This document shows, piece by piece, positions 1 through 8,852 of a stretch of 25,643 nucleotides of DNA; positions within the stretch are counted from its first letter, which is position 1, and the number at the start of each line of letters is the position of its first letter. This stretch comes from SZUA-254 sp964596065. Lineage in GTDB: Bacteria; Bacteroidota; Ignavibacteria; UBA10030; SZUA-254. The position numbers and the translations under genes are program-made. A model generated the notes under the pieces. The model made no database searches, was not told where the DNA came from, and worked only from the letters and a program-made list of their open reading frames with translations. The DNA lies in assembly GCA_964596065.1 (NCBI GenBank), contig CAZQSM010000031.1, positions 1-25,643 on the forward strand, given 5' to 3'.

Positions 1-308
1 TCGGGCTGATCAGGGACGGGACCATCTCCTCGAAGATCGCGAAGGAAGTCTTCGCTGAAATGATGGAGACCGGCGAGGACCCAGCGTCGGTCGTGAAGCG
101 GAAGGGGCTGCTCCAGATCTCCGACGAAACGGCGATCAGGGCGGTCGCCGAACGGGTGGTCGCCCGGAGCCCGGCCCAGGTGGAAAAATTCAAGGCGGGC
201 AACGAGAGCGTGCTCGGATATTTCGTCGGGGAGGTGATGAAGGAGATGAAGGGGAAGGCGAATCCCGGACTGCTCAACACGCTCCTCAGGGAGATCCTCG
301 GACAATGA
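1..308 (+). CDS. gatB: Aspartyl/glutamyl-tRNA amidotransferase subunit B, C-terminal end (partial)
   Basis: This is the last ~101 residues of GatB, the kinase/transamidase subunit of GatCAB, which converts Glu-tRNA(Gln) and Asp-tRNA(Asn) to the amidated forms in the cytoplasm. The reading frame is open from base 3, and the 5' part lies outside the window. What is visible is the C-terminal GatB/YqeY tail domain: an opening G-L-I-R-D-G-T-I-S-S-K-I-A-K stretch, then V-x-x-N-P-x-x-V-x-(K/F)-like positions (seen here as SPAQVEKFKAGNE) and the closing segment GYFVGEVMKEMKGKANP, which is typical of the tRNA-binding tail. The TGA stop overlaps the ATG of tpiA in an ATGA, so the two are likely translationally coupled. 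Assignment to GatB rather than a free-standing YqeY protein rests on the G-L-I-x-x-G-x-I-S-x-K-x-A-K-x-V-F segment; confidence is high. Confidence 0.9.
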   Translation, partial: GLIRDGTISSKIAKEVFAEMMETGEDPASVVKRKGLLQISDETAIRAVAERVVARSPAQVEKFKAGNESVLGYFVGEVMKEMKGKANPGLLNTLLREILGQ

Positions 309-1084
309 CGGAGAACGGCACGATGGCACGGAAGAAATTCGTCGCGGGAAACTGGAAGATGAACAAGGACGCCCGGGAGACCGGGGCGCTGATCGGCTCG
401 ATACGGGAACTCCTCCCGGCAGCGCGGAGCAACGTCGGGATCGCGGTCTGCCCGCCGTTCACGTCGCTTGCCGGCGCGGCGAAGGCGCTCGAAGGATCGC
501 ACATCGCCCTCGGCGCCCAGGACGTTTCCCGGAACGCGGAGGGCGCCTTCACCGGGGAGGTCTCCGCCCGCATGCTCGCCTCGATCGGCTGCCGGTACGT
601 CATCGTCGGCCATTCCGAACGGCGCCAGTATTTCCTCGAGAGCGACGCCCTGGTGAATGCGAAGGCCGGCGCGGCCCTCACCGCCGGGCTTGTCCCGATC
701 GTCTGCGTCGGTGAAACGCTTGCCGAGAGGGAGGCGGGGCTGACCGAATCGAGGATCGCCGCCCAGGTGACCGGGTCGCTCGCCGGGTTCACACCCGCAC
801 GACTCGGGGAGACAGTCATCGCCTACGAGCCCGTCTGGGCGATCGGCACCGGCAAGACCGCCACGCCGGCACAGGCCGATGCGATCCACCGACATATCCG
901 AACGCTCCTGACGGTCCAGTTTGACCAAAAAACCGCTCAAAACGTCAGAATTTTGTATGGCGGGAGCGTCAATGACGCCAACGCCGCTGAACTCTTCTCG
1001 ATGCCCGATATCGACGGCGGGCTGATCGGCGGGGCGAGTCTCAAGCCCGAATCGTTTCAAAAAATCTGCCTGGCGGCGGGCTGA
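305..1084 (+). CDS. tpiA: Triosephosphate isomerase
   Basis: Interconverts dihydroxyacetone phosphate and glyceraldehyde 3-phosphate in central carbon metabolism in the cytosol. The 259-residue protein has the family's usual length and all catalytic landmarks: GNWKMN with Lys18, GHSERR with electrophile His103, the catalytic Glu175 in AYEPVWAIGTGK with flexible loop 6 following it, and the phosphate-binding YGGSV and GLIGGASL segments near the C-terminus. The ATG at 305 overlaps the gatB stop. An in-frame ATG at 323 (protein starting MARKKFVAGNWKMN) would match the usual family N-terminus better and is a real alternative; it would shorten the protein by six residues. The gene is followed by a 200-base gap, so it probably ends the gatB operon. 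Confidence 0.97.
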   Translation: MTENGTMARKKFVAGNWKMNKDARETGALIGSIRELLPAARSNVGIAVCPPFTSLAGAAKALEGSHIALGAQDVSRNAEGAFTGEVSARMLASIGCRYVIVGHSERRQYFLESDALVNAKAGAALTAGLVPIVCVGETLAEREAGLTESRIAAQVTGSLAGFTPARLGETVIAYEPVWAIGTGKTATPAQADAIHRHIRTLLTVQFDQKTAQNVRILYGGSVNDANAAELFSMPDIDGGLIGGASLKPESFQKICLAAG

Positions 1085-1152
1085 CCTCCCTGTCGACGGT
1101 CACCGCGCCCGCCCTGGTTCCCCCCCCGAACCCCTCCAAAACCTAATAATTT

Positions 1153-1183
1153 CATTGCTTTCGCTCAATGGTTTTATTATATT
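1153..1183 (+). promoter_or_regulatory. Probable sigma70-like promoter for the GH2-membrane protein/smc operon
   Basis: In an AT-rich island within otherwise GC-rich DNA, TTGCTT (1155-1160) is separated by 17 bases from TATATT (1178-1183), a 5/6 match to the -10 consensus. The -35 match is only the TTG core. A small inverted repeat, CATTG-N8-CAATG (1153-1157 / 1166-1170), overlaps the -35 box and could be an operator or a chance hit. The rest of the gap (1085-1285) has a GC-rich tail after tpiA with no clear terminator, and a C-run/G-run inverted repeat at 1236-1259. Confidence 0.4.
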
Positions 1184-1235
1184 GTACCGCTTAAGTTTAA
1201 TGCAGGCGTCAATCTGCGCTGGTAATAGCGCCGGA

Positions 1236-1259
1236 TCCCCCGTACCCTGACCCGGGGGA
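1236..1259 (+). other. Inverted repeat in the leader of the GH2-membrane gene
   Basis: TCCCCC (1236-1241) pairs with GGGGGA (1254-1259) around a 12-base loop. It lies between the probable promoter and the start codon and has no U-run after it, so a leader hairpin is more likely than a terminator. It may be a chance feature of GC-rich sequence. Confidence 0.3.
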
Positions 1260-1285
1260 GTGTTTCATTCAGATCATAAACGACC

Positions 1286-3913
1286 TTGACCATCACGGGA
1301 GCCCGTAAGCCACTGCGATACTGGACGTTTTTTCCCGGCATGCTATGCTTCCTCCTCACCCTTCCCCCCTCGGGATACACCCAGAACGCATCCTCGAACC
1401 TCCGGATCTTTCAGCACGGCAGCGCGACGCCGACCGGCCGCGACGTGGGGATGTTCCCGGAATCACCCACCAGGAGAAAGCTCGACCTGGCCGGCACCTG
1501 GCAATATTCGTTCGACGGGACGATCTGGAGGGACGTGCAGGTACCGGGGGCCTTCGATTACACCGGCGCGCTCTTCCTCCGGAGGGAATTCGACGTACCG
1601 CGACCACTCCTCGACCGGACGCTCTTCTCGCTCGTCCTCTACGGCGTGAATTACCAGAGCGAGGTGTCGATCAACGGCATCTTCGTCGGAAGGCACACCG
1701 GGGGGTACACCTCCCAGGTCATCCCGGTTCCGGCCAATGTCCTGCAGGCGGGACCGAAGAACGTCATTACGGTATCGGTCGACAATACGCTCTCGCCCCG
1801 GACCACCGTCCCGCTCCGGCAGCAGGTGGGCGGGTGGAAAACCTACGCGGGGATCTTCCGGGACGTCTACCTCCTCGCCACGCCCGACATGGCGATCGGC
1901 GAGATATCGGTCGCCCACGAATTCGCGCCCGGGTATAAATCGGCGAAACTCACCGTCACCGCCGCCGTCATCGCGGGCCCCGACGCCGTGATCGCCGATT
2001 CCGCGGGCCCCCCGTTCATCGTCGCCGAGGTGGTCGACCGGCTCACCGGCGAACCGGTCGCCGCGTCCGGTTTCGTGAAAATCGCCCCGGAGCCGAACCG
2101 GACGATCAGCGCCGCCCTGTCGCTCACGATCCCCGCGCCGAAACTCTGGTCGCCGGACCTCCCGGACCTCTACGCCGTCCGCTGCCGCGTCGTGAGGAGG
2201 TCGGGTGACGCCGAACGGCCCGTCGACGAGCATTCGGTGGAGACGGGGCTCCGGGACCTCGACTGGAAATCGGGGATGCTCCACGTCAACGGCGTCGTGA
2301 CGCCGCTGAGGGGGATCCTCTGGCAGGAACAGCACGACCTCTACGGGTCCGCGCTCCCGTACGAGATGCTCGAAAAGGACATATCGTCGATCAAGACACT
2401 CGGCGCGAACCTGGTCCGGTTCCTCTACCCGCCCCACCCGTACGTCATCACGCTCTGCGACCGGTACGGCCTCCTGGTGATCGAGGAGATTCCGCTCACC
2501 GGCGTCCCGACCGAGATCCTCGCCCAGGATTTTTACCAGGAACTGACGACATCGTACCTGCGCGAGATGGTTTCCCGCGACCGGGGACATCCCTCGCTGC
2601 TCGCCTGGGGCCTCGGCAGCGAATTCGAGACTGACGCGCCGCTCACCTGCGACGTGATCACCTCGATGCGCAACGTCGTCCGGTCGATCGACCCCCGGCC
2701 GGTCTACTACGCCTCGCGGAGCCCCCGGGACCGCTGCGCCGAGTTCACCGACCTGACCGCGACGTCGCTCCTCAACGAGACGCCTGCCGTGCTGCGCGAT
2801 TCGATCAGGAGCTGGAAGGCGCTCGCGAAGGAAAAACCGTTCATCCTGGTCCGGTACGGCAGGGAGGTCGAACCCGGGAACAGGAACGGCTACAGCGACC
2901 CGCTCTCCCTGGAGGCCCAGGCGCGGTTCGCGATGCAGATGTTCGAGACGATCAGGGACGCGCCGGTGGCCGGGAGCGTGCTCTGGTCGTACAACGACTG
3001 GCAGTCGGACCGGCCAGCCCTCAGCTCGCATTCCCTCGACCCCTACCTGCAGTCCCTCGGGATCGTCGACGGGCTGCGGGAACGCCGGATCTCCTTCGAC
3101 GTCGTCCGTTCGCTCTTCAGCGGGGACAAGGTGTACGCCCTCCCGGTCGGGAATTATTCCCCCGGGACCCCCGTGGTCTTCGTCGTCGCGGGGCTCATCA
3201 TCCTGATCGCCTTCGCGTTCATCTACAACGGCAACCGGCGGTTCAGGGACGCGGTCAACCGGTCGCTGGCCCGGACCTACAATTTTTTCGCCGACGTGCG
3301 GGACCAGCGGATCGTCACCTACGGCCACTCGCTCTTCGTGGCGCTCATCGTGTCGATCACCTGGGCCACCCTGCTCGCGAGCGCGCTCGCCTTCTACCGC
3401 GACAGCCTCCTGCTCGACAACCTCCTCAGTTTCGTGATGTCCGACGGGGTGAAGGAGCAGTTCGTCCGGCTGGTCTGGAACCCCCCGGCGTTCATCATGG
3501 CCGCGTCGGGGCTCATCTTCCTGAAGCTCCTCGTGATCTCCGTCGCCGTGAAGGCGTGCGCGATGCTGGTGCGCACCCCGGTCCACTACTACCACGCGTT
3601 CTCCGTTACGATGTGGTCGATGCTGCCCTACGTCGCCTTCATCCCCGTCGCCATGGTGCTCTACCGGCTGCTGGAGACGGAGTTCTACAGGATGCCGGTC
3701 CTCGTCCTCGTCGGCGGGGTGACCGTCTGGGTGGTGATGCGGTTCTTCAAGGGGGTCGCGATCATCTTCGACGTCTTCCCCTTCAAGGTCTACGCCGTCG
3801 GCCTCCTGGTGATGGTCGGGGCGGGCGCCGCGATGTTCGGTTACCTGGATTATGCCCATTCGACGTCGCAGTATCTCCGCCACGTGATGCACCTCGTCAA
3901 CAGAACAACCTGA
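1286..3913 (+). CDS. GH2 glycosidase-like ectodomain fused to a polytopic (Yip1-like) membrane domain; probably non-catalytic
   Basis: 875 residues. A signal-peptide-like N-terminus (hydrophobic core ~residues 12-30) is followed by a GH2 sugar-binding jelly roll (~64-198), an immunoglobulin-like sandwich (~200-322) and a GH2 TIM barrel (~328-610). About six hydrophobic helices follow at ~629-647, 681-703, 734-758, 771-793, 803-820 and 834-856; the last five resemble a Yip1 domain, a fold judged by eye only. GH2 hallmarks present: LRGILWQEQHD, the CDRYGLLVIEEIP stretch and RDRGHPSLLAWGLGSE. The acid/base Glu446 is kept, but its usual preceding Asn is Ser445. At the nucleophile position, where relatives have (S/T)EYG, this protein reads FILVRYG with Arg523. 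Hydrolysis is therefore doubtful, and a glycan-binding or sensing role is more likely. The TTG start at 1286 is the first start after an in-frame stop and has no clear ribosome binding site; ATG at residue 19 is less likely because it would cut off the basic n-region. smc begins 10 bases downstream. Confidence 0.8.
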   Translation: MTITGARKPLRYWTFFPGMLCFLLTLPPSGYTQNASSNLRIFQHGSATPTGRDVGMFPESPTRRKLDLAGTWQYSFDGTIWRDVQVPGAFDYTGALFLRREFDVPRPLLDRTLFSLVLYGVNYQSEVSINGIFVGRHTGGYTSQVIPVPANVLQAGPKNVITVSVDNTLSPRTTVPLRQQVGGWKTYAGIFRDVYLLATPDMAIGEISVAHEFAPGYKSAKLTVTAAVIAGPDAVIADSAGPPFIVAEVVDRLTGEPVAASGFVKIAPEPNRTISAALSLTIPAPKLWSPDLPDLYAVRCRVVRRSGDAERPVDEHSVETGLRDLDWKSGMLHVNGVVTPLRGILWQEQHDLYGSALPYEMLEKDISSIKTLGANLVRFLYPPHPYVITLCDRYGLLVIEEIPLTGVPTEILAQDFYQELTTSYLREMVSRDRGHPSLLAWGLGSEFETDAPLTCDVITSMRNVVRSIDPRPVYYASRSPRDRCAEFTDLTATSLLNETPAVLRDSIRSWKALAKEKPFILVRYGREVEPGNRNGYSDPLSLEAQARFAMQMFETIRDAPVAGSVLWSYNDWQSDRPALSSHSLDPYLQSLGIVDGLRERRISFDVVRSLFSGDKVYALPVGNYSPGTPVVFVVAGLIILIAFAFIYNGNRRFRDAVNRSLARTYNFFADVRDQRIVTYGHSLFVALIVSITWATLLASALAFYRDSLLLDNLLSFVMSDGVKEQFVRLVWNPPAFIMAASGLIFLKLLVISVAVKACAMLVRTPVHYYHAFSVTMWSMLPYVAFIPVAMVLYRLLETEFYRMPVLVLVGGVTVWVVMRFFKGVAIIFDVFPFKVYAVGLLVMVGAGAAMFGYLDYAHSTSQYLRHVMHLVNRTT

Positions 3914-3923
3914 GGCCAGCGCG

Positions 3924-6900
3924 ATGTATCTGTCAAAAATCGAAATCATCGGCTTCAAGTCGTTCGCCCAGCGGACGAACCTGAACTTCGACGCGGGGCT
4001 GACCGCGATCGTCGGCCCGAACGGGTGCGGCAAGACCAACATCGTCGACGCGATCCGGTGGGCGCTCGGGGAGCAACGCTACAGCACCCTCCGGTCGGAC
4101 AAGATGGAGGACGTCATCTTCAACGGGACCAAGAACCGCCGCCCGCTGGGCCTCGCGGAGGTCTCGCTGACCATCGAAAACACCAAGGGGATTCTGCCGA
4201 GCGAATACTCGGAGGTGACCATCACCAGGCGCGTCTTCAGGTCGGGCGAGAGCGAATACCTCCTCAACAAGGTCGGATGCCGGCTCAAGGACATCCAGAA
4301 CCTCTTCATGGACACCGGGATGGGGAGCGACGCCTACTCGGTCATCGAGCTCAAGATGATCGAAACCATCCTGAGCGACAGCAACGACGAGCGCCGGAAG
4401 CTCTTCGAGGAGGCCGCGGGCGTGACGAAGTACAAGGTCCGCCGGAAGGCCGCCATGCGCAAGCTCGACGAGGTCCAGCAGGACCTCGCGCGCGTCAACG
4501 ACATCGTCAAGGAGGTCCAGAAGACGGTCGGATCGCTCGAGCGCCAGTCGAAGAAGGCGGAGCAGTACAACGACATCTCGGGCCGACTCAGGACGATGGA
4601 CGTCGAGCTGCACGAGCGTGAATTCGCGGCGCTCAACGCCTCGCTGAGGCCGATCGAGGAGCAGTTTGAGCTGGCCCGGAAAAACCGCAACGAGGTGGAC
4701 GACAAGCTCCGCCTCCAGGAGGAGGTGATCGAGAAGCTCCGCGACGAACTGCTGGCCATCGAGCGGGACCTCGCGCGGTCGCAGGAGGGCGTGAACGCCC
4801 AGGTCGAGTCGGTCCGCGCCATCGAGGAAAAGCTGCTCGTGGCCAACGAGCGCGCCAACGCGCTGAGGGAAAACCTCGGCCGCCTGGCCGCGGAAAAATC
4901 CGACCTGCTCGGACAGGAGGTCTCCGTCGGCGCGGAACGCGAGACCCTCGGCTCCGGCAGGGAAACGCTCATCGCGGCCCTGGAGGAGTCGTCCCGGCGC
5001 CTCGCGGCCCTCAAGGAGCGGCAGGCCGGGACCACCGCGCGGCTGGAGGGGAAGAAGGCTGAACTGCATTCCCTCAACGAATCGGTGCTCGCGGTCGCCC
5101 ACGCCCTCATCGCCAGGCGGGGGGAGCAGGAGCGCGTGAAATCGAGGATCGAAAACCTCGGGGGCCGCATCGACCATTCCGTGGAGGAGGTCCGGCACTA
5201 CGAATCGGACATCGCGGAGAACACGGAGCTGATCGCGAAGCTCACCGCCCAGGACCGTGAGCTCCGCATCACGTTCGCCAACGCCGAATTGAAGCTCCAC
5301 GAGAAGGAGCTCGAGCGCAGAAGCATCCAGGACGACATCGACGCCTGCCAGCGGGAGATCCTGGCCCTCCGGAACGAAGCTGAGAAGAACGTCTCGAAAA
5401 TAGACTTCCTGAAGCGGATGCTCGAGCAGCACGAGGGCTTCACCGACGGGGTGAAGCACCTCCTGCACGACGCGCGCTGGAAGGAGAAGCAGATCGGGAC
5501 GGTCGCCGAGGCCGTTTCGATGGACCAGAAGTACCGCGTGGCGATCGAGGCGGCGCTCGGCGAGGCCGCCTATTACCTGATCGTGGAGAAACCCTCCGAC
5601 GGCGAGGAGGCGTTCGCCGAACTCCGCCGCCTCAGCAAGGGAAAGGCTTCGATCCTCTGCCTCGAATGGGTGCCCGACATGCGGCGCCGGGCCAGGAACG
5701 AGGGTTCCGAGGCGATCCTCTGGGCCTCGGAAATCGTCCGCTGCGACGCCCGCCACCGCAAACTCTTCCGGTACCTGCTGCAGGACATCGCGGTCGTGGA
5801 TTCCGTCGAAACCGCGTCGGCGCTCCTGCGGCGGCACAACAGCCTCCGATGTGTCACGCTCGACGGCCAGATCGTCACCAGCGGCGGGTACATGCGCGGC
5901 GGCGCCGCCCGGCTCGACGAGGGGGCCACGATCGGGAAGGCGGTCCACATCGCCGAACTCGAGGAGGCCAACCGCCTCGTCGGGACTCGGATCGAGGACG
6001 CCGTGAAGCGGAAGAAGGAGCGCGAGCGGGAGATCGCGGCGGTGGATCTCCAGCCGTTCGTCGACGCGGTCAAGGCGACCGAGAAGGAGATGACGGGGAT
6101 CGAAATGAGGATCGCCCAGCTCGAGTTCGAGAAAAAGCGCGCGAACGACACCATCACGCGCTACCAGGCCGACATCACCTCGGTGGAGGTGGAGATCCGC
6201 AAGCTCGAGGAGCAGGTGAAGTCCGGGGAGGCAGACCTCGCGGCCACGGAGGAGCGGAAAAAGGCGCTCGACGCTCTGAACCTCGGGGAATCACACCAGT
6301 TCTCCCTGCTGGAATCGGAATGGGCGGAGGCGACGCAGGCGGTGGGTGAAAGCGAGATCCAGGTCGTCACGCACCAGGGCGCACTGACCAACCTCGAGCG
6401 GGACCACGACCGGGCCGGGGCGAGGCTCGACGACATCCGGATCACGCTGGGACGCCGGGAGGAAGAGATCGTCCGCTCGACCGCCGAGCTCGGCCGGCTC
6501 TCCAACGACATCGCCGCGTACCAGGAACAGCTCTCCGCGCTTCGCGAGACGCTCTCCCGCCTCGAAGCGGAGAAGCACGGGGTCGAGGAGGGATACGGCG
6601 CCCGGCGGGCGGAGCTCCACCGGAACGAACTGCACATCAAGGACGAGCGCCGGCGCCACGAGGACGCGGTCGCAAACGCGCACGGCCTCGAGATGAAGAT
6701 CGCCGAGTTCCGGTCGGACATCGAGCACCTCCGGAAGCGGACGAACGAGGAATTCGGCATCGAACTGGAACTGAAGGCGTTCACCGACGAAGAGCTCGGC
6801 GGCATCGCCCTCCTGCGCGACGAGGTGGCGGCGCTCAAGAGCCGGCTCAAGATCCTCGGGGCCATCAACTTCGCCGCGTTCGACGAGTATACCACCGAGA

Positions 6901-7487
6901 GCGAGCGGCTGAACTTCCTGACGCAGCAGCGGGACGACCTGATCGAGGGGGAGAAGACCCTCATGAGCACGATCGACGAGATCAACGCGACCGCCCAGCG
7001 GATGTTCTCCGAGACGTTCGCCAAGATCAGGGAAAACTTCATCGCCATCTTCAAGGACCTCTTCATGGAGGGGGACGAATGCGACCTCCGGATGGAGGAG
7101 GGCGTGGATCCCCTGGAGGCGGCGATCGAAATCATCGCGAAGCCCCGCGGCAAGCGGCCGACGTCGATCGACCTGCTCTCCGGCGGAGAGAAAACCCTGA
7201 CGGCCATCGCCCTGCTGTTCGCGATCTACCTCGTGAAGCCGAGCCCGTTCTGCATCCTGGACGAAGTCGACGCGCCGCTCGACGACTCGAACATCGACCG
7301 CTACACGCGCATCCTCTCGAAGTTCTCGAAGGACACGCAGTTCATCGTGGTGACCCACAACAAGCGGACGATGGAGTCCGCCACCGCGATGTACGGGGTG
7401 ACGATGGAGGAGGTCGGGATCTCCAAGATCGTCACGGTGCGCTTCAACGAGGATTCCCGGGTCCGTTCGGCCGCCGTCACGGGCTGA
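3924..7487 (+). CDS. smc: Chromosome segregation ATPase SMC
   Basis: Forms the long-armed SMC dimer that, with ScpA and ScpB, compacts and individualises the nucleoid. All domains are present at full length (1187 aa). The N-terminal ATPase half has Walker A GPNGCGKTN at 31-39. A first coiled-coil arm runs ~165-500. A globular hinge at ~505-665 starts GFTDGVKHLL and ends near VTLDGQIVTSGGYMRGG. The returning coiled coil spans ~670-1010. The C-terminal half has the signature LSGGEK (1085-1090), Walker B with catalytic Glu1114 in CILDEVDAP, and the His switch in VTHNKRTM. ScpA and ScpB are not in the window. The gene starts 10 bases after the GH2-membrane gene, which implies co-transcription with a cell-surface protein, an unusual partner. 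Glu, Lys and Arg are abundant in the arms, as expected. Confidence 0.98.
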   Translation: MYLSKIEIIGFKSFAQRTNLNFDAGLTAIVGPNGCGKTNIVDAIRWALGEQRYSTLRSDKMEDVIFNGTKNRRPLGLAEVSLTIENTKGILPSEYSEVTITRRVFRSGESEYLLNKVGCRLKDIQNLFMDTGMGSDAYSVIELKMIETILSDSNDERRKLFEEAAGVTKYKVRRKAAMRKLDEVQQDLARVNDIVKEVQKTVGSLERQSKKAEQYNDISGRLRTMDVELHEREFAALNASLRPIEEQFELARKNRNEVDDKLRLQEEVIEKLRDELLAIERDLARSQEGVNAQVESVRAIEEKLLVANERANALRENLGRLAAEKSDLLGQEVSVGAERETLGSGRETLIAALEESSRRLAALKERQAGTTARLEGKKAELHSLNESVLAVAHALIARRGEQERVKSRIENLGGRIDHSVEEVRHYESDIAENTELIAKLTAQDRELRITFANAELKLHEKELERRSIQDDIDACQREILALRNEAEKNVSKIDFLKRMLEQHEGFTDGVKHLLHDARWKEKQIGTVAEAVSMDQKYRVAIEAALGEAAYYLIVEKPSDGEEAFAELRRLSKGKASILCLEWVPDMRRRARNEGSEAILWASEIVRCDARHRKLFRYLLQDIAVVDSVETASALLRRHNSLRCVTLDGQIVTSGGYMRGGAARLDEGATIGKAVHIAELEEANRLVGTRIEDAVKRKKEREREIAAVDLQPFVDAVKATEKEMTGIEMRIAQLEFEKKRANDTITRYQADITSVEVEIRKLEEQVKSGEADLAATEERKKALDALNLGESHQFSLLESEWAEATQAVGESEIQVVTHQGALTNLERDHDRAGARLDDIRITLGRREEEIVRSTAELGRLSNDIAAYQEQLSALRETLSRLEAEKHGVEEGYGARRAELHRNELHIKDERRRHEDAVANAHGLEMKIAEFRSDIEHLRKRTNEEFGIELELKAFTDEELGGIALLRDEVAALKSRLKILGAINFAAFDEYTTESERLNFLTQQRDDLIEGEKTLMSTIDEINATAQRMFSETFAKIRENFIAIFKDLFMEGDECDLRMEEGVDPLEAAIEIIAKPRGKRPTSIDLLSGGEKTLTAIALLFAIYLVKPSPFCILDEVDAPLDDSNIDRYTRILSKFSKDTQFIVVTHNKRTMESATAMYGVTMEEVGISKIVTVRFNEDSRVRSAAVTG

Positions 7488-7527
7488 ACGCGTCCGGCCC
7501 GGTCACCGTTTTCATCACTGCCGACGC

Positions 7528-8268
7528 ATGGTCCACATCTTCGTCGACTTCGACGGAACCATCACCAGGGAAGACGTCGGTGACGCGCTGTTCGCGCGGT
7601 TCGGGGGGGAACGCAGCCTCCGGGCCGTCGAGGCGTACAGGCGGGGCGAACGCTCCGCGGTGGAATGCTTCGTCGAGGAGTGCCTCGCGTGCGGCAGCGT
7701 CCCGGCCGGCGAGCTCCGGGAGTTCCTCCGCACCCGCGAGATCGACCCGACCTTCGCCGCGTTCGCGGCCTGGTGCCGCGAACGATCGTTCAACCTCACC
7801 ATACTCAGCGACGGAATGGATTATTACATACGCGCGATCCTGGAACAGCACGGCCTGGGGTGGGTCCCCTTCAGGGCGAACGTGCTCGACGTCGTCCCGG
7901 CGGGGACGCCCGGCCGCGTGGAGTTCAGGCCGTCCTTTCCGCACACCGACGAGGTCTGCGACCGCTGCGCGAGCTGCAAGCGGAACCACATGCTGACCGC
8001 GGCCGGGGAGGAGGACGCGATCGTCTACGCCGGGGAGGGATATTCCGACCGCTGCCCGGTGCGGTTCGCCGACGTGGTGTTCGCCAAGGACGAACTGCTG
8101 CGCCACTGCGAGGATGAGTCGATTCCCTATTACCCGTACGCGTCGTTCGCCGACGTCCGGGACCGCCTCGAAAAAATTTCACCCGGCGGCGCCGGCCCGG
8201 GGTCGGCGGGCTTCCCCCGCCGCCATCGCGCGGCGCTCGCGAGGAAGGACGTCTACCTCGGAGGATGA
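7528..8268 (+). CDS. HAD-superfamily phosphatase, MtnX/phosphoserine-phosphatase-like
   Basis: 246-residue cytosolic phosphatase. HAD motif I is DFDGTIT with nucleophile Asp7 and acid/base Asp9; motif II is Ser94 in LSDG. The acidic motif at 169-174 reads GEGYSD, where relatives usually have GDGYSD, so the first Asp is Glu170; the second, Asp174, is kept. The cap region carries Cys144, Cys147 and Cys150 (CDRCASCK), a Cys-rich loop seen in MtnX-like proteins that may bind a metal. The closest family by eye is the 2,3-diketo-5-methylthiopentyl-1-phosphate/phosphoserine phosphatase-like group, but no other methionine-salvage or serine genes are nearby, so the substrate is open. It starts 40 bases after smc without a clear ribosome binding site, and its stop overlaps the next start (ATGA). 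The C-terminal ~27 residues are Gly/Arg/Ala-rich and look unstructured. Confidence 0.82.
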   Translation: MVHIFVDFDGTITREDVGDALFARFGGERSLRAVEAYRRGERSAVECFVEECLACGSVPAGELREFLRTREIDPTFAAFAAWCRERSFNLTILSDGMDYYIRAILEQHGLGWVPFRANVLDVVPAGTPGRVEFRPSFPHTDEVCDRCASCKRNHMLTAAGEEDAIVYAGEGYSDRCPVRFADVVFAKDELLRHCEDESIPYYPYASFADVRDRLEKISPGGAGPGSAGFPRRHRAALARKDVYLGG

Positions 8269-8852
8269 CGCCGACCCGTGACATCCGCGAGACGCTCTTC
8301 CGCTACCGGAGTTACACCCCGCTTCCGCTGGTCGCGCTGATGCTCCTGTTCGCGGCGCCGACGGCGTCGAGCTTCCTCTGGGGGCTTCCGGTCGCGTTCG
8401 CCGGGGAGCTGCTGAGGCTCTGGGGCGTCTCGATCGCCGGCTCCGAAACGCGGGTGACCGGGGGCGTCGGCGCGTCGCAGCTCGTGACCTCGGGTCCGTT
8501 CGCCTGGGTGCGGAACCCGCTCTACGCAGGGAACATCCTGCTTTACCTGGGGCTGGGCGTGGCGTCGTACGCCCTCTTCCCCTGGCTGCAGGCCGGGGCG
8601 GGGCTCTGGTTCGCGTTCCAGTATTCGGCGATCGTGTCGCTGGAGGAGGAATTCCTCCTTGAAAAATTCGGCGGGCGGTACCGCCGGTACGCCGAGGCGG
8701 TTCCCCGGTTCATCCCGGGCCTCAGGCCGTACCGCGAGCCGGGCGCCGCGCAGCCGCTCCTGAGCTGGTCGAGGGGGCTCCGCTCGGAACGGCGGACGCT
8801 CCAGGCGATCGCGCTGCTCACGGCGGCGATCATCGTCCGCGGGCTGGTCTGA
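8265..8852 (+). CDS. Isoprenylcysteine carboxyl methyltransferase / phospholipid methyltransferase-like membrane protein
   Basis: 195 residues with several hydrophobic helices, including ~20-55, 90-125 and a last one at ~178-195. The family signature is clear: a loop reading TSGPFAWVRNPLYAGN followed by an amphipathic region EEEFLLEKFGGRYRRYAEAVPRFIP, the SAM-binding C-terminal part of the ICMT/PEMT fold. Family members methylate isoprenylated cysteines, phospholipids or other lipid-like acceptors at the membrane. In bacteria the substrate is usually unknown, and it is unknown here. The ATG lies within the HAD stop (ATGA), and a GGAGG touches the ATG directly, which is an unusually short spacing. 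lpxB begins on the base after its TGA, so an envelope-lipid role is a reasonable inference. Confidence 0.82.
   Translation: MTPTRDIRETLFRYRSYTPLPLVALMLLFAAPTASSFLWGLPVAFAGELLRLWGVSIAGSETRVTGGVGASQLVTSGPFAWVRNPLYAGNILLYLGLGVASYALFPWLQAGAGLWFAFQYSAIVSLEEEFLLEKFGGRYRRYAEAVPRFIPGLRPYREPGAAQPLLSWSRGLRSERRTLQAIALLTAAIIVRGLV

Noticed and set aside
1463..4042. A very long open frame on the - strand (859 codons) opposite the GH2-membrane gene
   Set aside because: It is an antisense shadow of GC-rich coding sequence: the translation is rich in Arg, Glu, His, Asp and Pro with no domain, and the + strand gene has clear GH2 motifs.
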